Part shown: one piece after another, positions 54,470 to 61,266 of the stretch | Layout of the letters: every line of letters starts with the position of its first letter | Numbering within the stretch: position 1 is the stretch's first letter | Assembly: GCA_047623945.1 (NCBI GenBank) | Contig: JBLHOT010000003.1 | Span: 1 to 64,000 of the forward strand | Direction: 5' to 3' | DNA length: 64,000 nt | From: Arcticibacterium sp047623945 | GTDB lineage: Bacteria > Bacteroidota > Bacteroidia > Cytophagales > Spirosomataceae | The notes under the pieces: generated by a model | Told to the model about the DNA's origin: nothing | The model's database searches: none | The model's input: the letters and a program-made list of their open reading frames with translations, nothing else | Program-made: the position numbers and the translations under genes

Positions 54470-56548
54470 ATGAAAAATGGAATTCAGTTCGTGCTATTAA
54501 TTCTTGTTTTGGCGGGATGTCAACAGGGGCCAAGGTACAATGAAATACTTTTAGCTGATGATTTTAGTTCAATTCGGCGTGGACCCTATTCCGTGGATGT
54601 AGGTGCCCATACAGAATATCATTATTTGCATGAAGCGGCTCCCAGATCTCAATGGGCTGTCTCTACTTTTACCTGGGATTCTGATTTTAAACGTGCGTGG
54701 CATATTCGTCAAGAGGGAGATGATCGTCAAATGATTCAGGTAATGACAAACGACGTAAAAAGACATACACACCCAATGGTGGTTGCAGGTGAGCAGGACT
54801 GGGAAGACTATGTTGTCAATTTACAATTCACACCTCAATCGAAAGAATTCCAGTCCGGATTGACTTTCCGTTATCGTAATGATCGAAATTATTATTTCGC
54901 AGGTGTAAAAGGTGATTCGTTAATCCTTAAGATGGTTGATGATGCCACTGGCTTTCATCAACCTTATGAAGAGGTTTTAGCCTCCGCTTTACTGGAATGG
55001 AATGCAGAGGAATTGTTGACGCTAAATGTAAAAGTAGAGGGAAGTAATATATCATGTAGTATTAAAAATGTAACTATTGACGCTGTGGATGAAGGCTATA
55101 GTAAAGGGAAAGTTGCTCTCTTAGCTGACGTTCCTACTAAATTTCATCAGATAGAGGTCAAAACATCAAGTAATGAAATAAAGAGACTGAAAACTTCCAG
55201 AGATGATTATGCACTTGAACTTGAAGGCATAAGAGAATCCGTACCTGAAATGAAAGTCTGGAAAAAAATCAATACAACGGGATTTGGTGTCGGTCGAAAT
55301 CTAAGATTCGGAGATCTTAATAATAATGGGACACTTGATGTTTTGGTTGGTCAAGTAGTTAATCATGGACCTCAGGATAAAAACTCTGAATTAAGCTGCA
55401 TGACAGCCATGACTTTTGATGGGGAAATACTATGGCAAACAGGAACTCCAGACCCATGGAAAGTGAATCTTACAAGTGATGTCGCCTTTCAAATACATGA
55501 CCTAGATAATGACGGAAAGTCGGAGGTTATATATACCATGAACAGAGAATTGATTGTAGCAGACGGAGCCACTGGAAAGATTAAATACAAAAGAACGACA
55601 CCCAAGGTTACCGATCAGGAAGTTATTAGTCCTGAGACGCACAATATGTACGGGAATATCTTAGGTGACTGCCTTTATTTCTGTGATTTAAGTGATAAGG
55701 GTTATGATGGTGACATAATTATCAAAGATAGGTATGAGCGGGTTTGGGCCATGGATGCTCAATTAAATATCCTTTGGTACAGTAAACTTAACACAGGTCA
55801 CTATCCATTTGCTTATGACGTAGATGAGGATGGCAAAGATGAGCTTCTAATAGGATACTCCCTGCTAGACGATGATGGTAGTACCATGTGGACACTTGAA
55901 GATAAATTAGATGACCATGCCGATGGAGTTGCGGTGGTAAAATACACGGAAGATTCTGAGCCAATTATCATGTGTGCTGCCAGCGATGAAGGGCTATTCT
56001 TTGCTAACCTTAAAGGGGAGATTACTAAGCATCACTACATAGGTCACGGGCAAAACCCTGCGGTAGCCAATTTTAGGGATGACCTGCCAGGATTGGAGAC
56101 CATATCCATGAATTTTTGGGCAAATCAAGGTATTATACATTTTTATGATGCGAATGGAGATATTTATCATGATTTTGAACCCAATCAATACGGCAGTATG
56201 CTACTGCCTGTGAACTGGACAGGTAAATCCGAGGAGTTCTTTGTAGTAAACCCAAATGTTGACGAGGGAGGCGTATTCGATGGTTGGGGCAGGAAGGTCT
56301 TGGATTTTCCAGATGACGGCCATCCCGATATGTGCAATGCCGTAATGGACATTACCGGAGACGGCAGAGATGAAATTGTAGTTTGGGATCCGAATACGAT
56401 ATGGATTTATACCCAAGAGAATAATTCATCAGAGGAAAGTCTTTATAAGCCAATTCGAAATCCACTTTATAATTACTCAAACTATCAAACTACAATTTCA
56501 TTGCCCAAATGGGAGGCAGCACGAAGCCTGAAAAATAGCGAAGATTAA
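54470..56548 (+). CDS. FG-GAP repeat lipoprotein, rhamnogalacturonan-lyase-like
   Basis: 692 residues with a lipoprotein signal (FVLLILVLAGC). The N-terminal part (about 25-230) is a concanavalin-like beta sandwich. The rest has repeated calcium-type FG-GAP motifs: GDLNNNGTLDVLVG, HDLDNDGKSEVIY, YDVDEDGKDELLIGYSLLDDDG and DITGDGRDEIVVWDPN. The blade pattern resembles the barrel of rhamnogalacturonan lyases (PL11-type), but the catalytic residues cannot be assigned from this alone. Transcribed with the esterase gene; both would act at the cell surface. Confidence 0.75.
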   Translation: MKNGIQFVLLILVLAGCQQGPRYNEILLADDFSSIRRGPYSVDVGAHTEYHYLHEAAPRSQWAVSTFTWDSDFKRAWHIRQEGDDRQMIQVMTNDVKRHTHPMVVAGEQDWEDYVVNLQFTPQSKEFQSGLTFRYRNDRNYYFAGVKGDSLILKMVDDATGFHQPYEEVLASALLEWNAEELLTLNVKVEGSNISCSIKNVTIDAVDEGYSKGKVALLADVPTKFHQIEVKTSSNEIKRLKTSRDDYALELEGIRESVPEMKVWKKINTTGFGVGRNLRFGDLNNNGTLDVLVGQVVNHGPQDKNSELSCMTAMTFDGEILWQTGTPDPWKVNLTSDVAFQIHDLDNDGKSEVIYTMNRELIVADGATGKIKYKRTTPKVTDQEVISPETHNMYGNILGDCLYFCDLSDKGYDGDIIIKDRYERVWAMDAQLNILWYSKLNTGHYPFAYDVDEDGKDELLIGYSLLDDDGSTMWTLEDKLDDHADGVAVVKYTEDSEPIIMCAASDEGLFFANLKGEITKHHYIGHGQNPAVANFRDDLPGLETISMNFWANQGIIHFYDANGDIYHDFEPNQYGSMLLPVNWTGKSEEFFVVNPNVDEGGVFDGWGRKVLDFPDDGHPDMCNAVMDITGDGRDEIVVWDPNTIWIYTQENNSSEESLYKPIRNPLYNYSNYQTTISLPKWEAARSLKNSED

Positions 56549-56966
56549 AATTCTCGTACCTTAGGTTATACCCTTTAATAAAAACGGCCTGTCAAGAAGT
56601 GTTTTTTTGCTAACTATGTGGCCCACCTTTTAACGTAGTTTTAACTTTAGTAACCTGGGTTCGAAGCAAGAAATTAGAAGAATAGGGCTAATTGAGGTAC
56701 TTTTCTTTTGAGTACTCTTGAGAGGTTGAGCTCTAACCAGCACATCCACAACGAATCTCAGGCCTCGTAGAGCAGAAAATGGAGGCTCCATGTGGCCTTA
56801 GAGACCGCCAAACGTCAAACCTCGGCCACAGACGCAGGAGAGAGGAGCTATTACAGCATGTTCCTCATTTTTTAAGATTTAAAGGAACACTGATGTTCAT
56901 AATAATTATTTGAAAAACACGTTCTCCTAAATCTATTCGAGCCGGATAGATTTAATCATTTAGAAA
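56549..56966. other. Gene-free region with a dispersed repeat
   Basis: 418 bases holding the second copy of the bracketing repeat (56802-56857). Otherwise nothing that I can support. Confidence 0.6.
56802..56857. repeat. Dispersed repeat, copy 2 (right of the esterase cassette)
   Basis: Starts AGACCGCCAAAC and ends GGAGCTATTACAGC. It matches 52932-52985 apart from scattered changes and is in the same orientation. Confidence 0.65.
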
Positions 56967-57374
56967 ATGTCAAAACTTAAATTTTTGCCTGCTTTACTAA
57001 TCTTGGGAATAACAGATGCTTATTTAATCAGCCACCCTAACCTGATTGGAAAATTAGGAGTTTTCGTTTTTAAATATGGTATGATTAAGAATTTCCCAAA
57101 TGCTCTAATCACCGTTTTACTTACACTTGGCCTTTGTATTGGAATTGCCTATTTCTTAGAAATTAACCTGGATAAAACATGGGCCAAAATTGCTTTGATG
57201 ACTTTTACCGCACTTTCGCTTTTTGTATTAGGACAAGTCATTTTTAAGTTTAGTGGCGGCTCATACGCCCACACCGGCAAAGCCTTTGTCTGGGGCATGA
57301 TGCTTTTACCCGTTTTAATGCTTTACATTTTTGGTTCTGTTTGGTTTTCTTTTAAAAAGACAAGCAGAGAATAA
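56967..57374 (+). CDS. Small integral membrane protein of unknown function
   Basis: 135 residues with about four hydrophobic segments (FLPALLILGITDAYLI, ALITVLLTLGLCIGIAYFL, IALMTFTALSLFVLGQVIF, WGMMLLPVLMLYIFGSVWF) and a basic C-terminus. No family recognised. It lies between two repeat-bracketed cassettes and has its own leader. Confidence 0.65.
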   Translation: MSKLKFLPALLILGITDAYLISHPNLIGKLGVFVFKYGMIKNFPNALITVLLTLGLCIGIAYFLEINLDKTWAKIALMTFTALSLFVLGQVIFKFSGGSYAHTGKAFVWGMMLLPVLMLYIFGSVWFSFKKTSRE

Positions 57375-57456
57375 CCCTTGACCCTATACATTATTTTAGG
57401 GTAGCCGCTTTTCTAACTTTAGCTTGATTGAAAATTATGACGTCGTTGAAAAAACT

Positions 57457-57525
57457 CCCACTAGCCGAGTCTCACAAGAGCGGAGGAATACCGCAGAGTC
57501 CACAAAGTGAGACTCAGCTAGTGGG
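57457..57525. repeat. REP-like palindrome R3, long form
   Basis: Arms CCCACTAGCCGAGTCTCAC (57457-57475) and GTGAGACTCAGCTAGTGGG (57507-57525) pair at 18 of 19 positions, with an inner GCGG/CCGC stem. It is the best-preserved copy of the AGCCGAGTCTC family and forms the start of direct repeat A. Confidence 0.8.
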
Positions 57526-57760
57526 AAATCAACCATGGTAAAAGCTAGAAAGTGAATAGCACGCTGCTCACGTATTAAATAACCGCTCTTGGTCTGTTGT
57601 TGCCCCATTATCTTAAGTAAAGAATATTAAACGAAAACAGGTATGCTCAGTAGGTTTCCCTGAAAGTTATTGCGTTCTCACTTTGGAATAAAACACCTTT
57701 GTTTAAGCCGGTCTGAAGACCTACAAATACAAGTACGAGGTCAAAAAGACCACGTACAGC
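57463..57760. repeat. Long direct repeat A, left of the GMC oxidoreductase gene
   Basis: About 298 bases. It recurs at 59737-60025 with long identical blocks, for example 57616-57700 against the matching part of copy B. It contains the REP-like palindrome at its left end and the hairpin GTACGAGGTC-AAAAA-GACCACGTAC at 57733-57757. It fills the gene-free region 57375-57828. Confidence 0.9.
57733..57757. repeat. CGAGGTC hairpin, copy 1
   Basis: GTACGAGGTC and GACCACGTAC pair with one mismatch around AAAAA. Confidence 0.75.
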
Positions 57761-57828
57761 GGGAGATTCCACATGAAAGGTGGAAATGAACGGAAAACCT
57801 ATAATTCCAATACTGTTTTTTCTGTTCC

Positions 57829-59529
57829 TTATAAATTTCCTTTTTTAAATTCTGCTGCCGCAAAAGCTGCTGCCCTGGCCGTCAGAGCCATATAAAGGAT
57901 GGATGGACTTTGGTTTCCTGTGCTGGTCATGCATGCACCATCCGTCACGAAAACGTTTTTGCATAAATGCAATTGATTCCATTCATTTAGTAGCGAGGAC
58001 TTTTCACTTTTACCCATTCTAACACCGCCCATTTCATGGATATCAAGTCCGGGAGGCTGTTTATTGTCTTCCACATGCACTTCTGTACAGCCCACCTTTT
58101 CTAGCATTTCTTTGCTTTGTACCAGAAAATCGGCCACCATTTTATCGTCGTTTTCGTCATAGTCTACATCGGTGACTAACAGCGGAATACCCCATTGGTC
58201 TTTTTGGTTTTTGCTCAGATAAACCCTATTCGTTTCTTTCGGGATAGTTTCTCCCTGCATATACATGTAAACCCGCCAATCGCCTGGTTCAGATAAAGCC
58301 TCTTTATAGGCGGCACCAAACTGCACTTCGCTATCGCCCAATTTGTTTTTTATTAGTCGATAGGCCCCTGAAAACGTGGTATAGCCTCCCACAAAATCCA
58401 TGTTCTTCTCTTTAAGGTTTCTAAAATTGGCCAAAATGGGTTCTGAAGGGTTTCTTCCAAAGTAATATTTATCCTCAAAACCTTCCATTTTCCCGCCCGA
58501 ATGCCCTCTATATATATGAAAGCAAATGAATTTGCCCAATAAGCCATTATCGTTCCCGAGACCGTTTGGGAAACGTTTTGAGGTGGAATTCAATAATATC
58601 AAATTAGTATTCAAGGCTGAGGCATTCACAAAAATGATGCGGGCATTGAAAATCATTTCCTCTTTGGTTTCTGCATCTATCACCTTTACACCAGATGCTT
58701 TTCCTGTGGCTTCGTCATAGATGATTGAATGCACAACAGAAAAGGGGCGAATCGTCAAGTTTCCTGTTTTATCTGCCCAAGGCAATGTGGAAGAAACTGA
58801 ACTAAAGTACCCGCCATAGGGACATCCTCGCATACATAAATTACTAGCTTGGCACTTCCCGCGGCCTTGCTCTAAATGTATTTCTTGTGGTTCGGTAAGC
58901 TGTGCCCAGCGGCCTTGCACTAAATGCCTATCTGGATAATGTTCCTTTAATTTATCGCTTACATGCTGCTCTACACAATTAAAATCAAAAGGTGGCAAAA
59001 ACTCCCCGTCTGGCATAGCTTCTATGCCGTCTTTATGCCCACAAACGCCCACAAATTTTTCTACATGCGAATACCACGGAGCTATATCATCATAGCCAAT
59101 CGGCCATTTTATACCATACCCAAATTTATGTGGTGCTTTAAACTCGTTATCGCTCCATCGCTGGCAAGCTCGCCCCCAGGTTAAAGACTTCCCTCCTACC
59201 TGATATCCTCTAATCCAATCAAAGGGTTTTTCTTGCACATAAGGATGGTCTGCATCCTTAATGAAAAAATGAGCCGTATCAGCCCCAAAACCAGCGGCTT
59301 TTGTGATTAAAGGATTGTCATCTACAAAGGCTTTACTCATGCCGCCTCTATATTTAAAGTCCCATGGGGCTTTGGTGGCGGTGGGGTAATCTTTCAAATG
59401 TTCCACATTTCTACCTCGTTCTAATACCAGCGTTTTAAGTCCTTTCTCGCATAATTCCTTGGCAGCCCACCCACCCGAAATCCCAGAACCTATGACAATT
59501 GCATCATATGTGTTATCCTTTTCAGTCAT
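57829..59529 (-). CDS. GMC-family oxidoreductase
   Basis: 566 residues. The N-terminal FAD motif is IVIGSGISGGWAAKELCEKGLKTLVLERG, GKSLTWGRACQRW follows, and a Cys-rich segment CQASNLCMRGCPYGGYFSS may bind an iron-sulfur cluster. The C-terminal HEMGGVRMG and GNQSPSILYMALTARAA close the FAD domain. Related Bacteroidota enzymes oxidise sugars or sugar acids and are often paired with a gluconate 2-dehydrogenase subunit-3 gene, which is not present here. The gene is bracketed by ~290-base direct repeats. Confidence 0.88.
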   Translation of the reverse strand: MTEKDNTYDAIVIGSGISGGWAAKELCEKGLKTLVLERGRNVEHLKDYPTATKAPWDFKYRGGMSKAFVDDNPLITKAAGFGADTAHFFIKDADHPYVQEKPFDWIRGYQVGGKSLTWGRACQRWSDNEFKAPHKFGYGIKWPIGYDDIAPWYSHVEKFVGVCGHKDGIEAMPDGEFLPPFDFNCVEQHVSDKLKEHYPDRHLVQGRWAQLTEPQEIHLEQGRGKCQASNLCMRGCPYGGYFSSVSSTLPWADKTGNLTIRPFSVVHSIIYDEATGKASGVKVIDAETKEEMIFNARIIFVNASALNTNLILLNSTSKRFPNGLGNDNGLLGKFICFHIYRGHSGGKMEGFEDKYYFGRNPSEPILANFRNLKEKNMDFVGGYTTFSGAYRLIKNKLGDSEVQFGAAYKEALSEPGDWRVYMYMQGETIPKETNRVYLSKNQKDQWGIPLLVTDVDYDENDDKMVADFLVQSKEMLEKVGCTEVHVEDNKQPPGLDIHEMGGVRMGKSEKSSLLNEWNQLHLCKNVFVTDGACMTSTGNQSPSILYMALTARAAAFAAAEFKKGNL

Positions 59530-59736
59530 TATTCCATAGGGTTAAATAAATAGTCCGACACTCGCAAGGTTGAAGCAAGAGCTAACTATAGAAGCACAAT
59601 TTAATGAAACACCGCTAATAATAGCAGATTTCAACTGCTAATGCTTGATGACAGCAACAAGGACAATTCCCCTCTAGCCGAGTCTGGCCAGAGCCGACTC
59701 GATGGTATTTTCAACTAATATACTCTTTTTCCTGAC
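59530..59736. other. Region upstream of the GMC gene
   Basis: About 200 bases holding the GMC promoter region and the REP-like palindrome R4. No other gene is seen. Confidence 0.5.
59675..59702. repeat. REP-like palindrome R4
   Basis: GAGTCTGGC (59680-59688) and GCCGACTC (59693-59700) pair around CAGA with a T bulge, followed by GATGGTATTT. Nearly the same as R7. Confidence 0.7.
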
Positions 59737-60025
59737 AGCCAAGTCTCGCCGGAGTGGAGGAATGCAACAAGGTGAGACTCGGTTTTGGGGAAATCAACCA
59801 CGGTTAATGTTAGAAAATGAATAGCACCTTGCTCTCGTATTAAATAACCGCCCTAGGTCTGTTGTTGCCCCATTATCTACATTAAAGAATATTAAACGAA
59901 AACAGGTATGCTCAGTAGGTTTCCCTGAAAGTTATTGCGTTCTCACTTTGGAATAAAACACCTTTGTTTAAACCGGTCTGAAGACCTACAAATACAGGTA
60001 CGAGGTCAAAAAGACCTCGTACAGC
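59737..60025. repeat. Long direct repeat B, right of the GMC gene
   Basis: About 289 bases matching 57463-57760. It starts with a degenerate REP-like palindrome R5 (59737-59784) and ends in a perfect CGAGGTC hairpin. Confidence 0.9.
59998..60022. repeat. CGAGGTC hairpin, copy 2 (perfect)
   Basis: GTACGAGGTC and GACCTCGTAC are perfect arms around AAAAA. Confidence 0.85.
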
Positions 60026-60044
60026 AGGTCCCTGACGGAGACTC
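60026..60044. repeat. REP-like fragment R6
   Basis: GTCCCTGACGGAGACTC resembles the R2 palindrome (GTCCCTAACGGAGACTC) between the RAYT repeat copies. Confidence 0.55.
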
Positions 60045-60128
60045 GACTGCGGGAAACAAAATCAACAAATTTTCATATGAACATAAAATGGCCTCGGTCA
60101 GACCGGTCTAAAGACCTACAAATACAGG

Positions 60129-60151
60129 TGCGAGGTCTTTTTGACCTCGCA
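60129..60151. repeat. CGAGGTC hairpin, copy 3 (perfect)
   Basis: TGCGAGGTC and GACCTCGCA are perfect arms around TTTTT, preceded by CCGGTCTAAAGACC. It ends 18 bases before the relic of the small exported gene. Confidence 0.85.
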
Positions 60152-60169
60152 CAGCCGGATATATATATT

Positions 60170-60712
60170 CTACAGGCAATTTTTACACTTTCTTTTAATC
60201 AAAAGTAGCGGCAAAATTTTGTGCTTTGTAGTTTTAAGACTAGCTAATTCGGATAAGGCTTTTTGTTGATTTTCATAATTAGAAAATTGATTTGAACTTT
60301 TAAGGTTTACAAGAATTGGTTGCAAGTAGTATCCTTTTTTATGCTTTTTATCACAAGTTTCCAAAGAAGGGTGGTATAAATCTTATAAATCATTTTTCTT
60401 ATCTCATTTTCATTTTTATAAAATCTATATAGACGTTTTAAAGGCTCTCCTTTTGCGGAAATTATATACTTGTCGAAATCTGTATTTATAACATCAAAGC
60501 TATTAATCCACTGAATTTATCTTACCGCGAGAATCTATCTTGTATTGAACATAGAAAGTCAAGTATAAACTATCTAGTTTAGAAAACTCTTTTACGACTT
60601 CGGTTTTTATTTGACTTGACAACTCCTGTATGTTTTTGCATTCTTGAGCTTTCGAAAAAGATATGCAAGTAACCGTAAGCAATGTGCTAATTAGGAAAGT
60701 TTATATTTTCAT
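60170..60712 (-). pseudogene. Decayed paralogue of the small exported protein gene (48503-49048)
   Basis: Read from ATG 60712, the frame meets TAA at codon 4 and then continues as a signal peptide and KAQECKNIQELSSQIKTE. After a frameshift near 60508 it gives INSFDVINTDFDKYIISAKG, and after a second near 60364 it ends KGYYLQPILVNLKSSN...LIKRKCKNCL. All parts line up in order with the 181-residue protein at 48503-49048, and the total length is about the same (543 bases). The gene is dead. Confidence 0.85.
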
Positions 60713-60719
60713 ATCTTAT

Positions 60720-60839
60720 TTAGTTGCATCTATGGCCACCGCTTATATAATTAGATATAGCTGCACTTATTTGAGCATCTATAAAATCTAAATCAAGTTT
60801 TAATGAATTATAAATAACATTATTTGGCTTTGCTAATAC
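60720..60839 (-). pseudogene. 3' end relic of an HEMLH metallopeptidase-like gene
   Basis: A 39-codon open stretch (VLAKPNNVIYNSLKLD, then ISAAISNYISGGHRCN-TAA) matches the C-terminus of the protein at 49057-50304 (VLDANPNDTVYNYLLG and STYINNGTRCNE). Its upstream edge at 60840 falls next to the CGAGGTC hairpin at 60847, where homology ends. It precedes the small-gene relic by 7 bases, the same order and spacing as in the intact pair. Confidence 0.85.
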
Positions 60840-60846
60840 CGCTGTG

Positions 60847-60894
60847 CGAGGTCTTTTTGACCTCGTATTATTGTTAAAAGGTCTTCAGACCTTT
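60847..60894. repeat. CGAGGTC hairpin, copy 4, with AAAGGTC palindrome
   Basis: CGAGGTC-TTTTT-GACCTCG at 60847-60865 is perfect. AAAGGTC-TTCA-GACCTTT follows at 60877-60894. Confidence 0.8.
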
Positions 60895-60915
60895 ATTAGG
60901 CAATTTTTCCTTCAA

Positions 60916-60942
60916 GCCGAGTCTCGCCAGAGCGGACTCGGC
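60916..60942. repeat. REP-like palindrome R7, consensus copy
   Basis: GCCGAGTC (60916-60923) and GACTCGGC (60935-60942) are perfect arms, with an inner CGC/GCG stem around CAGA and a single T bulge, then GGTTTT. Confidence 0.8.
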
Positions 60943-61266
60943 GGTTTTATCAAGTAATATACTCTTTACTAAAAAGGTTAGAGCCCAATCCTAGTTAGAT
61001 TAACAAGGCCTCGCCCTGAACGCAGGACTGATTCTTAATGCGGTTCTTTTAATTTTAACCCACCCTAGTCTACGCTCGGGCTGTCAAGTTATAACAACCC
61101 ATTCCCAATTCACACAATCATTCTCATTTAACAGAACTTTAACCTGCTTGGAGCTTCCAAATAAGAAAGGATTTGAACCTTGTTCCCAAAATTAAGATTC
61201 TATTAACTCAGTAAGAGAATGAAACAATTCATTTAACTTACATTTTAACAAAAGAATTAAGCCACA

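Larger units (their letters stand above)
60843..61266. other. Gene-free region before RNase R
   Basis: 424 bases with the CGAGGTC and AAAGGTC hairpins and REP palindrome R7, then about 300 bases without a supported gene or clear promoter for rnr. Confidence 0.6.

Noticed and set aside
57463..60025. GMC oxidoreductase unit as an insertion sequence
   Set aside because: There is no transposase between the repeats, the repeats are direct rather than inverted, and no target-site duplication is visible.
60170..60364. 64-residue open frame as an independent small gene
   Set aside because: It aligns with the C-terminus of the protein at 48503-49048, and the missing N-terminal part is readable upstream in other frames, so it is a pseudogene fragment.
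47656..60942. CRISPR array
   Set aside because: The repeats are palindromic and irregularly spaced by hundreds to thousands of bases, with no spacers of constant size and no cas genes.
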